Shown here in pieces: positions 26,828-35,903 of a stretch of 64,000 nt of DNA. Numbering within the stretch: the first letter of the stretch is position 1; every line of letters begins with the position of its first letter. Origin of the DNA: Flavobacteriaceae bacterium (GTDB lineage Bacteria > Bacteroidota > Bacteroidia > Flavobacteriales > Flavobacteriaceae); the NCBI GenBank assembly GCA_947448525.1, contig CANFNV010000001.1, positions 186,001 to 250,000 on the forward strand, given 5' to 3'. The position numbers were made by a program, and so were the translations under genes. The notes under the pieces were generated by a model. It worked only from the letters and a program-made list of their open reading frames with translations. It did not search any database and was not told the DNA's origin.

Positions 26828-27691
26828 TTATAAACTACACAAAATCATTCTATCATTCCCATAAATATCTTTCCTCAATTCAATATTTTTAAATCCTAAA
26901 CGTTCAAGTAATTCGATAGTTTCTTTTCCTAAATATTGGTTGATTTCAAAAAACAAATTTCCTTTTTCTGAAAGATTTTTTTTAGCCAATTCAGCTATTT
27001 TTCTATAAAAAAGCAACGCATCGGTATCTTCAACAAACAATGCTAAATGAGGTTCGTATTCTAAAACGTTGGGTTTAATTTCGGACTTTTCAAGATTTCG
27101 CACGTAGGGTGGATTGGAAACAATGATATCCAATTGAGTTGGGAGTTGGTCAAAATTTTTTATTTTTAAAATATCTGTCAGAATAAAATTTATTTCAACA
27201 TTATTAATTTCCGCATTTTTTTTTGCTGTTAGCATTACTTTTTCCGATACATCAATAGCAAATACTTGAGCGTTTGGTAGATTTTTGGCTATTGAAACGG
27301 CAATACAACCACTTCCAGTTCCGACATCCAGAATTCGCAACTTCGTAGATTGTAATTCGTAATTCGTACTTTTTAGAATCCATCCTACTAATTCTTCCGT
27401 TTCAGGTCTTGGTATTAACGTATTTTCATTAACCAAAAAAGGCAAACCATAAAATTCGGTTTCCCCCAGTATATATTGTATGGGTTTTTCTTTTTTTAAT
27501 TCAGCCAATACTATTTCCCAACGAAGTAATTGCATCGAGTTCATCTCCATATTAGGATTGAGAGCCAAATCAATACGTTTTATATTATGAAAAGATTCTA
27601 AAACAATATAAAAGAAACTTTCAATTTCTTGATCATCATATAAGTTAGAAAGTTCTTGTAAGAAGGTAGTTTTATAAGTTTTTAGGAGCAT
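26828..27691 (-). CDS. prmC: Peptide chain release factor N5-glutamine methyltransferase
   Basis: A 287-residue SAM-dependent enzyme that methylates the GGQ glutamine of release factors. The N-terminal helical domain is followed by IPRPETEELV, the SAM motif ILDVGTGSGCIAVSIA, and the catalytic NPPYV (VSNPPYVRNLE). Two stretches look like translated dispersed repeats: KSTNYELQSTKLRI (27341-27370) before motif I, and DQLPTQLD (27136-27151) just before NPPYV. Both keep the frame. It is 3 bp from the upstream acetyltransferase gene, so the two are an operon. Confidence 0.95.
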   Translation of the reverse strand: MLLKTYKTTFLQELSNLYDDQEIESFFYIVLESFHNIKRIDLALNPNMEMNSMQLLRWEIVLAELKKEKPIQYILGETEFYGLPFLVNENTLIPRPETEELVGWILKSTNYELQSTKLRILDVGTGSGCIAVSIAKNLPNAQVFAIDVSEKVMLTAKKNAEINNVEINFILTDILKIKNFDQLPTQLDIIVSNPPYVRNLEKSEIKPNVLEYEPHLALFVEDTDALLFYRKIAELAKKNLSEKGNLFFEINQYLGKETIELLERLGFKNIELRKDIYGNDRMILCSL

Positions 27692-27694
27692 TAA

Positions 27695-28192
27695 TCAATT
27701 ATTCATTATCAATTCTTTTATCATCCATATAGGGCAACTAATATGTCCAGTTCCGCCCAGCGGTTCGCTAAGATATTCAAATCCCACTTTTTTATATAAT
27801 TTTTGAGCATTAAACATTACTGGAAGAGTTTCCAAATAGCATTTTTCATAACCAAAATCTTTGGCTTTCTGTAAACATTTCTGTAGCAATTCAAATCCAA
27901 TTCCCCTCCCACGAGCTTCTTGCAAGAAATACATTTTTTGCAATTCACAAATGTTATCATCGGAATTGTCCAATTGACTCAGACCAGCGCCACCAATGAT
28001 TTTTTCGTTTTCTTCCAAAACAAAATAAATTGCTTTTGGCTTATTATAAGTTTCAAACATAAAATCCAACTGCGAATCAGCAAAAGCAGTTCCGGTTTTC
28101 GGATAATTATCAGCAATAAAAACTTGTCGAATTACAGCCGCAATGTACTTGTTATCGCCTTGTTTAATTTCTCTTATTATTATAGACTTCAT
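27695..28192 (-). CDS. GNAT family N-acetyltransferase
   Basis: A 165-residue protein with the GNAT fold: acetyl-CoA loop LQEARGRGIGFELLQKCLQ (R/Q-x-x-G-x-G/A), preceded by the ELQKMYFL strand, and followed by CYLETLPVMFNAQKLYKKVGF. The substrate cannot be inferred. It is upstream of prmC on the same strand with a 3-bp gap, and divergent from ribD. Confidence 0.92.
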   Translation of the reverse strand: MKSIIIREIKQGDNKYIAAVIRQVFIADNYPKTGTAFADSQLDFMFETYNKPKAIYFVLEENEKIIGGAGLSQLDNSDDNICELQKMYFLQEARGRGIGFELLQKCLQKAKDFGYEKCYLETLPVMFNAQKLYKKVGFEYLSEPLGGTGHISCPIWMIKELIMNN

Positions 28193-28205
28193 TTAAAAAA
28201 TATCT

Positions 28206-28213
28206 TATTTTTG
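28206..28213 (+). promoter_or_regulatory. Putative -7 element of the ribD operon
   Basis: TATTTTTG, a perfect TAnnTTTG, about 84 bp upstream of ribD and pointing toward it. No clear TTG at 17-23 bp. Confidence 0.35.
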
Positions 28214-28296
28214 TGAGGTGAAGATACATGAAACACTGATGACAAACAAAAATAAAACAGTAATTTTAATAGTGTTTCTGAAGTCCTAGGCAAAAA

Positions 28297-29307
28297 ATGA
28301 AATCTACAGAAGAAAAATATATTAAACGTTGCATTGAATTAGCAAAAAATGGTTTAGGAACTACTTATCCTAATCCGTTAGTTGGATGCGTAATTGTAGT
28401 TAATAATGAGATTATTGGTGAAGGTTGGCACCAAAAAGCGGGAGAACCACATGCAGAAGTGAACGCTATAAATGCTGTTAAAGATAAATCATTACTTTCT
28501 AAATCGACCATATACGTCAACTTAGAACCCTGCAGTCATTATGGAAAAACCCCTCCTTGTTGCGATTTAATAATTGCAAATAACATTCCCAATATAGTTA
28601 TTGGAACAATTGATCCATTTGCCAAAGTGTCTGGTAACGGAATTAAAAAATTGCTAGAAGCAGGAAAAAATGTAACCGTTGGCATTCTTGAAGAAGAATG
28701 TAACGAACTCAACAAACGTTTTTTTATGTACCACAAAAAAAAACGTCCCTATATTATTTTAAAATGGGCGGAAAGTTTAGATGGATTTATCGCGCCTTTA
28801 TCGAAAGAAAAAAGTGCACCTGTTTGGATCACCAATGAATTTTCAAGACAATTGGTTCATAAATGGCGAAGTGAAGAACAGGCGATTTTAGTTGGAACCA
28901 ATACTGTATTGGAAGATAATCCATCATTAACTACTCGTGATTGGACTGGAAATAATCCTGTCAGAATAGTTTTAGACTTTAACAATAGAATTTCAAAAGA
29001 AAATCATATCTTTGATAATCAAGCAGAAACGCTTTTAATTTCAAAAAACTACATCAATATCAACAATAATATTGCGACAGAAATTGCAAATTATTTATAC
29101 ACTAAGGGTATTCAATCGGCAATTATTGAAGGTGGGAGACAAACATTACAAACATTTATTGATGAATCGCTTTGGGATGAAGCACGAATTTTTAAAGGAA
29201 ATTGCACTTTAAATAAGGGTGTACAAGCGCCGAAAATTCTAATTAAAAATGTAAAAAAACAACAAATTTTAAACGATGAACTTTTAATCTTTTTCAATCA
29301 TGATTGA
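28297..29307 (+). CDS. ribD: Bifunctional riboflavin biosynthesis deaminase/reductase
   Basis: A 336-residue two-domain enzyme acting after GTP cyclohydrolase II in riboflavin synthesis. The N-terminal cytidine-deaminase-like domain has the zinc site HAEVNAI and PCSHYGKTPPC; the C-terminal reductase domain has ILKWAESLDGFIAP, VGTNTVLEDNPSLTTR and AIIEGGRQTLQTFI. Both halves look intact. The stop overlaps the ATG of the next gene by 8 bp (ATGATTGA), so it is translationally coupled to the HAD gene. Confidence 0.96.
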   Translation: MKSTEEKYIKRCIELAKNGLGTTYPNPLVGCVIVVNNEIIGEGWHQKAGEPHAEVNAINAVKDKSLLSKSTIYVNLEPCSHYGKTPPCCDLIIANNIPNIVIGTIDPFAKVSGNGIKKLLEAGKNVTVGILEEECNELNKRFFMYHKKKRPYIILKWAESLDGFIAPLSKEKSAPVWITNEFSRQLVHKWRSEEQAILVGTNTVLEDNPSLTTRDWTGNNPVRIVLDFNNRISKENHIFDNQAETLLISKNYININNNIATEIANYLYTKGIQSAIIEGGRQTLQTFIDESLWDEARIFKGNCTLNKGVQAPKILIKNVKKQQILNDELLIFFNHD

Positions 29308-29908
29308 TACTATTATTTTTGATTTTGGTGCTGTTTTCATCAATTTAGATAAAGAAGCTCAAGTGGAAGCTTTCAAAAAATTAGGGTTATCAAGTCCTAA
29401 CGAAGAGCTTATAGAAATGAACGATTTGTTTGAAAAAGGAAAAATTTCCGAATTAGAGTTTATAACTAGTTTTTGTAAATTTATTCCAAACGCAAGCAAC
29501 AAAGAAATTCGTGACGCCTGGAACGCCATTATTGGAGAATTTCCTTTATATCGATTGGAATTTTTACAATTGCTTTCTACTAAATACCGATTGTTTTTAC
29601 TAACCAATACCGATGAAATTCATATCAATCGATTTGAAGAAAATGTAGGGGTTTCTTTCTTTAGCGATTTTTATCAATGTTTTGAAAAGGTTTATTATTC
29701 TTATGAAATGGGAATGCGAAAACCCGATGTGAGTATATTCCGATATATAGTCAATAAACATGAATTATCTCCAAAACGTACTTTATTTGTAGATGACAAA
29801 AAAGTAAATACGGATGTCGCTTCAAGTATTGGTATACATGTTTGGAATTTACAAGTTGGACAAGAAGATGTCGTTGATATGTTTAAACAAAAACATTTAC
29901 CTTTATAA
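29300..29908 (+). CDS. HAD family hydrolase
   Basis: A 202-residue haloacid-dehalogenase-type phosphatase. Motif I is IIFDFGAVFINLD: the first Asp is kept but the second position is Gly, as in the YihX/epoxide-hydrolase-like subgroup (DFGGV). Motif II LLTNTDE, motif III lysine in MGMRKPDVSIF, and motif IV LFVDDKKVNTD are present. Overlap with ribD by 8 bp suggests co-translation; it could supply the missing phosphatase step of riboflavin synthesis, but that is inference. Confidence 0.92.
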   Translation: MIDTIIFDFGAVFINLDKEAQVEAFKKLGLSSPNEELIEMNDLFEKGKISELEFITSFCKFIPNASNKEIRDAWNAIIGEFPLYRLEFLQLLSTKYRLFLLTNTDEIHINRFEENVGVSFFSDFYQCFEKVYYSYEMGMRKPDVSIFRYIVNKHELSPKRTLFVDDKKVNTDVASSIGIHVWNLQVGQEDVVDMFKQKHLPL

Positions 29909-29911
29909 GTT

Positions 29912-30514
29912 TTGAACGACACCTATAAAACTATTGCATCAGCATCGGAAGCAATTTTATTCAAAGAAAAAAACAGTAAATTTTACGGTTATGCTATTCC
30001 CGTAAGTTCCGAAAAAGAAGTCAAAAATCATTTAGAAATTTTACGAAAGCAACATTATGGCGCAGTTCATTTTTGCTATGCTTTTCAAATTGGTACTGAT
30101 AACATAAAATTTCGCGCCAATGATGATGGTGAACCTAGTAATACTGCCGGAGCACCAATTTATGGACAAATTCAATCTTTTGAATTGACAAATATTTTGG
30201 TTGTAGTGGTTCGATTTTTTGGAGGAATCAAATTAGGCGTTGGCGGATTAATTTCAGCTTACAGAACTTCTGCACAAATGGCATTAGAAGCTTCCGAAAT
30301 TATTGAAAAAACAATTAACACACACTTTGTAGTATCGTTTGATTACAAAAATATGAATAAAGTCATGCGGGTAATCAAAGAAAAAAACTTAGAAATTATT
30401 TCTCAAAAAATGAATGAAAGTTGTGAAATTGAAATTGCAACACGAAAAAAAAATACCAAAATAATATTCGATATTTTTGAGACAATGTTTGAAATAAAGA
30501 TACAATTGAAATAA
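29912..30514 (+). CDS. YigZ/IMPACT family protein
   Basis: A 200-residue cytoplasmic protein with the UPF0029/IMPACT domain: SKFYGYAIPVSSEKEVK, FRANDDGEPSNTAGAPIYGQI, and VVVVRFFGGIKLGVGGLISAY, then a C-terminal DUF1949-like domain. The function is unknown; the human homologue IMPACT regulates GCN2. The start is TTG at 29912, three bases after the previous stop, since no ATG precedes the conserved N-terminus. It is the third gene of the ribD operon. Confidence 0.92.
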   Translation: MNDTYKTIASASEAILFKEKNSKFYGYAIPVSSEKEVKNHLEILRKQHYGAVHFCYAFQIGTDNIKFRANDDGEPSNTAGAPIYGQIQSFELTNILVVVVRFFGGIKLGVGGLISAYRTSAQMALEASEIIEKTINTHFVVSFDYKNMNKVMRVIKEKNLEIISQKMNESCEIEIATRKKNTKIIFDIFETMFEIKIQLK

Positions 30515-30519
30515 TAGTA

Positions 30520-30918
30520 TTACTTATTTAAAATATCCAAAATATAGCGAGGAGGAACAATAGGTTTTCCGTTTTTTGTATCAACAAAAACCAATATAAA
30601 ATGAGCAGTTGTTAATAACTCTTGGTTTTCATTACATATTTCACAATCAAATTCAATCTTTACACCGCTGTATTTTTGGAGAATTGTCGTAACCGTCAAA
30701 AGGTCATCATAACGGGCTGATTTTTTATAATTTAATTGCATTGAAACAATTGGAAGTGCAACACCACTTTCTTCAAGCTTTTTATACGAAACTCCTTTAT
30801 CTCTTAGCCATTCTACTCTTCCTATCTCAAAATAAGGCACATAACTTCCGTGATATACCACACCCATTTGGTCTGTTTCACCATATCTAACTCTAACTTG
30901 TACTTTGTGTCCGTTCAT
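30520..30918 (-). CDS. Acyl-CoA thioesterase (hot-dog fold, YbgC-like)
   Basis: A 132-residue single hot-dog domain of the 4-hydroxybenzoyl-CoA thioesterase type. The active-site segment is RVRYGETDQMGVVYHGSYVPYFEIGR, with the catalytic Asp of the TDQMGVV motif. It hydrolyses acyl-CoA esters; the substrate is not predictable. Convergent with the ribD operon and divergent from dnaA. Confidence 0.92.
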   Translation of the reverse strand: MNGHKVQVRVRYGETDQMGVVYHGSYVPYFEIGRVEWLRDKGVSYKKLEESGVALPIVSMQLNYKKSARYDDLLTVTTILQKYSGVKIEFDCEICNENQELLTTAHFILVFVDTKNGKPIVPPRYILDILNK

Positions 30919-31005
30919 CTATCTTTTTTACTTTTTATCTATTATCCTTAATTTTTTATACAACAAAAATTTTAAAAAATTAATACCTTTTTATTTTTTT
31001 TTAAA

Positions 31006-31013
31006 TAAATTTG
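31006..31013 (+). promoter_or_regulatory. Putative -7 element of dnaA
   Basis: TAAATTTG, a perfect TAnnTTTG, about 90 bp before the dnaA ATG. No TTG at the usual distance upstream. Confidence 0.35.
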
Positions 31014-31102
31014 TTCACATATTTGTAATCCGAAAAAAAACTCATAAAAAACCTCTTTTTTATAGGTAAAACTTTAAATTAATTAGAAATTTTAACACGA
31101 AT

Positions 31103-32530
31103 ATGAACAAAACTGCGGAATCAGTTTGGGAAAACTGTATGTCTTTCATAAAAGATAACATTCAAGAGCAAGCATTTAAAACTTGGTTTGAACCTATTAA
31201 GTCAGTAGAACTTTCAGACAACGCACTTTATATTCAAGTTCCCAGTAAATTTTTCTATGAATGGTTGGAAGAACATTACGTAAAATTACTTAAAGTTGCC
31301 CTAACCAAAGAACTCGGAAAAAATGCAAAGTTACTCTATAAAATTAAAATGGAGAACACTTATGGAAATAAACAACCATTTACAGAGCAATTACCTAGCG
31401 CACATCGAGGCCCAATAAAATCTCAAGATGTTGACGCCCCTTTCAAAAACCTAAATCCTGAACTTAAAAATCCGTTTGTGATTCCAGGAATTAGAAATTT
31501 AAAAATTGAGTCGCAACTAAATCCAAATTACAGTTTTGATAATTTCCTTGAAGGAGATTCAAACCGATTAGCTCGTTCTGCAGGTATGGCTGTAGCCAAC
31601 AAACCAGGGGGAACCTCATTCAATCCACTATTAATTTTTGGAGGTGTTGGGTTAGGAAAAACTCATTTAGCTCACGCCATAGGAGTAGAAATAAAAGATA
31701 AATATCCTGAAAAAACCGTTTTGTATATTTCAGCCGAAGTATTTACACAACAATATATTGATTCGGTTAAGAAAAATAACCGAAACGACTTTATACATTT
31801 CTATCAATTGATTGATGTATTAATCATTGATGATGTTCAATTTCTATCCGGAAAAACAGGAACTCAAGATGTTTTCTTTCACATATTCAACTACTTACAT
31901 CAAAACGGAAAACAGGTCATTCTGACCTCTGACAAAGCTCCTGTAGACATGCAAGATATTGAGCAACGATTGTTATCGCGATTCAAATGGGGATTATCGG
32001 CTGAATTACATCAACCAGATTATGAAACAAGAGTTTCAATCTTAAATAACATTTTGTATCGAGATGGGGTTGAAATGCCGAATGAAATTGTGGAATATGT
32101 AGCTCAAAACATAAAATCAAACGTACGTGAATTGGAAGGAGCAATAATTTCTTTAATTGCGCAATCGTCTTTTAATAAAAAAGAAGTTACACTTGATCTT
32201 GCCAAAAGCGTTGTAGAGAAATTTGTTAAGAACGTGAAACGTGAAATATCAATTGACTACATTCAAAAAGTTGTTTCTGATTATTTTCAATTGGATTTAG
32301 ACACACTTCAATCAAAAACCAGAAAACGTCATGTAGTTCAAGCCCGACAATTAGCTATGTTTTTTGCAAAAAAATTCACTAAAGCATCTTTAGCTAATAT
32401 TGGTTCACAGATTGGAGATAGAGATCACGCAACTGTTTTACATGCTTGCAAAACCGTAGACAACTTAGTAGCTACAGACAAGCAATTCAAGAAATTTGTT
32501 GAAGATATTCACAAAAAACTATCATTATAG
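31103..32530 (+). CDS. dnaA: Chromosomal replication initiator DnaA
   Basis: A 475-residue AAA+ initiator. Domain I is at the N-terminus (ESVWENCMSFIKDNIQEQAFKTWF), domain III has Walker A GGVGLGKTHLAHAI and Walker B VLIIDDVQFLSGK, and domain IV has the DNA-binding signature RDHATVLHACKTV. The length is usual. No DnaA-box cluster is seen beside it: only one near-match (31011-31019, TTGTTCACA). The origin is therefore probably elsewhere. Confidence 0.97.
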   Translation: MNKTAESVWENCMSFIKDNIQEQAFKTWFEPIKSVELSDNALYIQVPSKFFYEWLEEHYVKLLKVALTKELGKNAKLLYKIKMENTYGNKQPFTEQLPSAHRGPIKSQDVDAPFKNLNPELKNPFVIPGIRNLKIESQLNPNYSFDNFLEGDSNRLARSAGMAVANKPGGTSFNPLLIFGGVGLGKTHLAHAIGVEIKDKYPEKTVLYISAEVFTQQYIDSVKKNNRNDFIHFYQLIDVLIIDDVQFLSGKTGTQDVFFHIFNYLHQNGKQVILTSDKAPVDMQDIEQRLLSRFKWGLSAELHQPDYETRVSILNNILYRDGVEMPNEIVEYVAQNIKSNVRELEGAIISLIAQSSFNKKEVTLDLAKSVVEKFVKNVKREISIDYIQKVVSDYFQLDLDTLQSKTRKRHVVQARQLAMFFAKKFTKASLANIGSQIGDRDHATVLHACKTVDNLVATDKQFKKFVEDIHKKLSL

Positions 32531-32586
32531 TTATCGGTATTTCTTACTTTTGTAATACAAAGAAAAAAAAGAAACTAATTTATATT

Positions 32587-33054
32587 ATGCCTGTCAAAAT
32601 TTTAATGGTTTGTTTGGGAAACATTTGTCGTTCCCCGCTGGCAGAGGGAATTTTATCATCCAAACTTCCTAAAGATAAATTCTTCATAGACTCTGCAGGA
32701 ACTGGTCATTGGCATGTTGGAAAACAGCCCGACGAGCGCTCCATTGCCACAGCAAAAAAACATAGCCTTGACATTTCCAAACAAAAAGGAAAACATTTTA
32801 ATCCAAAATTCTTTGATGAATTTGATTATATTTATGTAATGGATGGCTCCAATTATAACGATGTTACTGCATTAGCAAAAACCGATGAACATAAAAAGAA
32901 AGTGAGCTTAATTTTAGAGGAACTTTTTCCAGGCGAGAATGTAGATGTTCCAGACCCTTATTATGGATTTCAAAATGGATTTGATGTGGTTTATGAGATG
33001 TTGGATGAAGCTACTGATTTATTGGCTAAAAAATTAATGGAGAAACATTCTTAA
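32587..33054 (+). CDS. Low molecular weight protein-tyrosine phosphatase
   Basis: A 155-residue phosphatase with the active-site P-loop CLGNICRSPLAEG (C-x5-R-S) at the N-terminus and the general-acid DPYYG motif near the C-terminus. It removes phosphate from tyrosine residues or small esters in the cytoplasm. The stop overlaps the next gene by one base (TAATG), so it is coupled to the methyltransferase gene. A target is not evident. Confidence 0.94.
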   Translation: MPVKILMVCLGNICRSPLAEGILSSKLPKDKFFIDSAGTGHWHVGKQPDERSIATAKKHSLDISKQKGKHFNPKFFDEFDYIYVMDGSNYNDVTALAKTDEHKKKVSLILEELFPGENVDVPDPYYGFQNGFDVVYEMLDEATDLLAKKLMEKHS

Positions 33055-33779
33055 TGACAACTCAAAACATAAAAGGCAAATTATATTTAATCCCCATAAC
33101 ACTTGGCGAAAGCAACCCATTTGATGTTTTACCACAAACCGTAAAAAGAGCTATTGAGCTTATTGATTGCTATATCGTTGAAAATGAAAAAACAGCACGT
33201 AAATTCATTAAAAGTATTTATCCCGAAAAAGTGCAGTCGTCATTATTACTTAGCACTTTAAACAAACACACCAAAGTTGACGAACATAACGAAATGATAA
33301 AACCTTGTTTGCAAGGAATTAACATTGGATTAATGAGTGAAGCCGGTTGCCCAGGTGTTGCTGATCCTGGCGCCGTAATCGTAAATATAGCTCACGTAAA
33401 TGGAATTCAAGTGGTGCCCTTAGTAGGGCCATCTTCAATATTATTAGCAATGATGGGATCTGGAATGAACGGACAAAGTTTTGCTTTTAATGGATATTTA
33501 CCCATAGACAAATCAGACAAGAAAACAGCTTTAAAGAATTTTGAAAAATTATCACAAGATAAAAACCAATCGCAAATTTTTATTGAAACACCTTATAGAA
33601 ACAATAAATTATTAGAAGATTTATTACAAAATTTACAACCTAATACTAATTTGTGCATTGCGTCAGATCTCACACTTCCAACAGAATACATAAAAACATA
33701 TCGAGTATGCGATTGGAAAAAAACGAAAATTGACTTACATAATAGACCTACAATTTTTATAATTCATAAGGTGAATTAA
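33054..33779 (+). CDS. Tetrapyrrole-methylase-family SAM-dependent methyltransferase (RsmI-like)
   Basis: A 241-residue protein with the tetrapyrrole methylase fold that also includes RsmI, the 16S rRNA ribose methyltransferase. SAM-binding segments are GLMSEAGCPGVADPGA and PLVGPSSILLAMMGSGM, then FNGYLPIDKSDK. It is shorter than canonical RsmI (about 280) and lacks a recognisable C-terminal domain. The Bacteroidota version may act on rRNA or another substrate; that remains open. It is coupled to the phosphatase gene by a one-base overlap. Confidence 0.88.
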   Translation: MTTQNIKGKLYLIPITLGESNPFDVLPQTVKRAIELIDCYIVENEKTARKFIKSIYPEKVQSSLLLSTLNKHTKVDEHNEMIKPCLQGINIGLMSEAGCPGVADPGAVIVNIAHVNGIQVVPLVGPSSILLAMMGSGMNGQSFAFNGYLPIDKSDKKTALKNFEKLSQDKNQSQIFIETPYRNNKLLEDLLQNLQPNTNLCIASDLTLPTEYIKTYRVCDWKKTKIDLHNRPTIFIIHKVN

Positions 33780-33814
33780 AATTATTACTCCATTTATTTT
33801 CAAATATACTTTAA

Positions 33815-35125
33815 TTAAACACGAACAATATTTGCACCAAGTGCTCTCAATCGTTCATCAATTCTTTCATATCCTCTGTCAATTTGTTCAATATTCTGAA
33901 TGGTAGAAGTTCCTTTTGCAGAAAGGGCTGCTATCAATAATGAAATTCCTGCACGAATATCTGGCGAACTCATTACCGTTGCTTTTAATTGTGATTGGAA
34001 ATTATGTCCCATAACCACGGCTCTATGCGGATCACACAACATAATTTTAGCGCCCATATCTATCAATTTATCAACGAAGAACAAACGACTTTCAAACATT
34101 TTTTGATGAATCAATACATCACCATTCGCTTGAGTGGCAACAACCAAAACAATACTCAACAAATCAGGTGTAAATCCTGGCCATGGCGCATCAGCAATAG
34201 TTAATATAGAACCATCTATATCGGTTTTAATTTCATAGCCATTTTCATGAGTTGGAATATAAATATCATCCCCTCTCCTTTCAAGAGTAATACCTAATTT
34301 TCTAAACACACTCGGTATCACACCAAGATTGTCCCAAGAAACATTTTTAATGGTAATTTCGCTTCTAGTCATGGCCGCAAGACCAATCCAAGAACCAATT
34401 TCAATCATGTCTGGAAGAATACGGTGCTCACAACCACAAAGCGATTCAACACCCTCAATGATTAACATATTAGATCCAACACCTTTGATGTTTGCTCCCA
34501 TAGAATTCAACATCTTGCACAATTGTTGTAAATAGGGCTCACAAGCAGCGTTATAAATTGTAGTAGTTCCTGCTGCCAAAACTGCTGCCATAACTATATT
34601 TGCAGTTCCTGTTACAGAAGCTTCATCTAATAACATATAGGCCCCTTTTAATCTTCCTTCACTTTCAACACCATAAAAATGGTCTTCTTTTTCGTAACGA
34701 AATTTTGCACCAAGATTTATAAATCCTTCAAAATGCGTGTCCAATCTTCTTCTACCTATTTTATCGCCGCCAGGTTTAGGAATATACCCTTTTCCAAAAC
34801 GTGCTAAAAGCGGCCCTACAATCATGATGGAGCCACGTAAACTTCCTCCTTCTTTTTTGAACGCCTCTGTTTCTAGATAGCCGACATTAACATCATCAGC
34901 TTGAAAGGTAATGGAACTCGATGAGTTTTTTTGCATTTTAACACCTAGGTTGCCTAAAAGTGTAATCAATTTATTCACATCAATAATATCGGGAATATTA
35001 TTAATAGTTACTTTTTCTGGAGTTAGTAATACGGCACATAATATTTGTAACGCTTCATTTTTAGCTCCTTGTGGTGTAACATCACCTTTGAGTCGAATGC
35101 CTCCTTCAATTTTAAAAGTTCCCAT
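33815..35125 (-). CDS. murA: UDP-N-acetylglucosamine 1-carboxyvinyltransferase (Cys-to-Asp active site)
   Basis: A 436-residue enzyme of the first committed step of peptidoglycan synthesis: transfer of enolpyruvate from PEP to UDP-GlcNAc. The lysine of QGAKNEALQ (K22) and the loop KPGGDKIGRRRLDTH are seen. In that loop residue 121 (codon GAT, 34763-34765) is Asp where many MurA have the catalytic Cys (C115 in E. coli). Asp variants are active and resist fosfomycin in mycobacteria and Chlamydia, so the same is expected here. It is the last gene of a DUF493-DUF4290-murA operon. Confidence 0.96.
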   Translation of the reverse strand: MGTFKIEGGIRLKGDVTPQGAKNEALQILCAVLLTPEKVTINNIPDIIDVNKLITLLGNLGVKMQKNSSSSITFQADDVNVGYLETEAFKKEGGSLRGSIMIVGPLLARFGKGYIPKPGGDKIGRRRLDTHFEGFINLGAKFRYEKEDHFYGVESEGRLKGAYMLLDEASVTGTANIVMAAVLAAGTTTIYNAACEPYLQQLCKMLNSMGANIKGVGSNMLIIEGVESLCGCEHRILPDMIEIGSWIGLAAMTRSEITIKNVSWDNLGVIPSVFRKLGITLERRGDDIYIPTHENGYEIKTDIDGSILTIADAPWPGFTPDLLSIVLVVATQANGDVLIHQKMFESRLFFVDKLIDMGAKIMLCDPHRAVVMGHNFQSQLKATVMSSPDIRAGISLLIAALSAKGTSTIQNIEQIDRGYERIDERLRALGANIVRV

Positions 35126-35170
35126 AGTTCTTTGTGGTCAGTTTTATGTTATCAGTTCTCTTCAGACAAC

Positions 35171-35902
35171 TTATTTTGGATTATTGTTATTATTGTTTTT
35201 TACAAACGGCTTTTTGCTTGGCATTGGTTTTTTAAACCCTTGAATTTTAATATTTTTTTGTTGAGGTACTAATGATTTGTTAGATACTTTTTTATTGGTA
35301 CGAATTAAATCATTCGTTGTAGAAAGTTCTTCTTGACTTTGAATCAAGTTGATGGAGCCTTCAGAAAGTTCAAACAAATGTTCAAAAATTACTGCATCAG
35401 TAACAGTGTCTTTGTTCCAACTTAAGTACGATTTTTTCATGTGGTTGGCAATCACTTTTACCAATGCGCTTTTCATTTCTCCTTCCTCCCATTTATTAGC
35501 AACTTCAACCATGTATTTGATATTGTTTCCATAAAAACGGTACTTCGGGTTCTTTTGCGGATAGGCCAAACGCTCGGGTTTCATGTTGATAACATCACGA
35601 GTTGGAATTGGATAAGGAGAATCAGCTACCAATTTAAAATCAGACATTATAAATAACTGATCCCAAAGTTTGTGCTGAAAATCGGGCACATCTCGCAAAT
35701 GCGGATTCAAACTTCCCATCACTTGAATGATGTATTTTGCCGCTTTGTTTCGTTCAAAATCATCTACTATTGCAACGGCCAAATCAATCAGTTTTTGCAA
35801 ATGACGACCATACTCTGGAATGATTAAATGCGGACGCTCGGCATTGTATTCTAAATTGAATACAACCTCATTAGCATTTTCTTTTATGTATTTTGGCACC
35901 AT
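35171..35902 (-). CDS. DUF4290 domain protein
   Basis: A 243-residue cytoplasmic protein of the DUF4290 family, found in Bacteroidota: FNLEYNAERPHLIIPEYGRHLQKLIDLAV, followed by a helical body and a low-complexity basic tail with an asparagine run (KNNNNNNPK). Function unknown. It lies between DUF493 (1-bp gap) and murA (45-bp gap) on one strand, a grouping that suggests a link to wall growth, but no direct evidence exists. Confidence 0.9.
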   Translation of the reverse strand: MVPKYIKENANEVVFNLEYNAERPHLIIPEYGRHLQKLIDLAVAIVDDFERNKAAKYIIQVMGSLNPHLRDVPDFQHKLWDQLFIMSDFKLVADSPYPIPTRDVINMKPERLAYPQKNPKYRFYGNNIKYMVEVANKWEEGEMKSALVKVIANHMKKSYLSWNKDTVTDAVIFEHLFELSEGSINLIQSQEELSTTNDLIRTNKKVSNKSLVPQQKNIKIQGFKKPMPSKKPFVKNNNNNNPK

Positions 35903-35903
35903 A

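Noticed and set aside
30919..31102. Origin of replication upstream of dnaA
   Set aside because: Only one near-match to a DnaA box (31011-31019) and no cluster or other origin features.
34911..35243. 110-codon frame on the plus strand across the murA start
   Set aside because: Opposite to conserved murA and DUF4290 coding regions; no family features.
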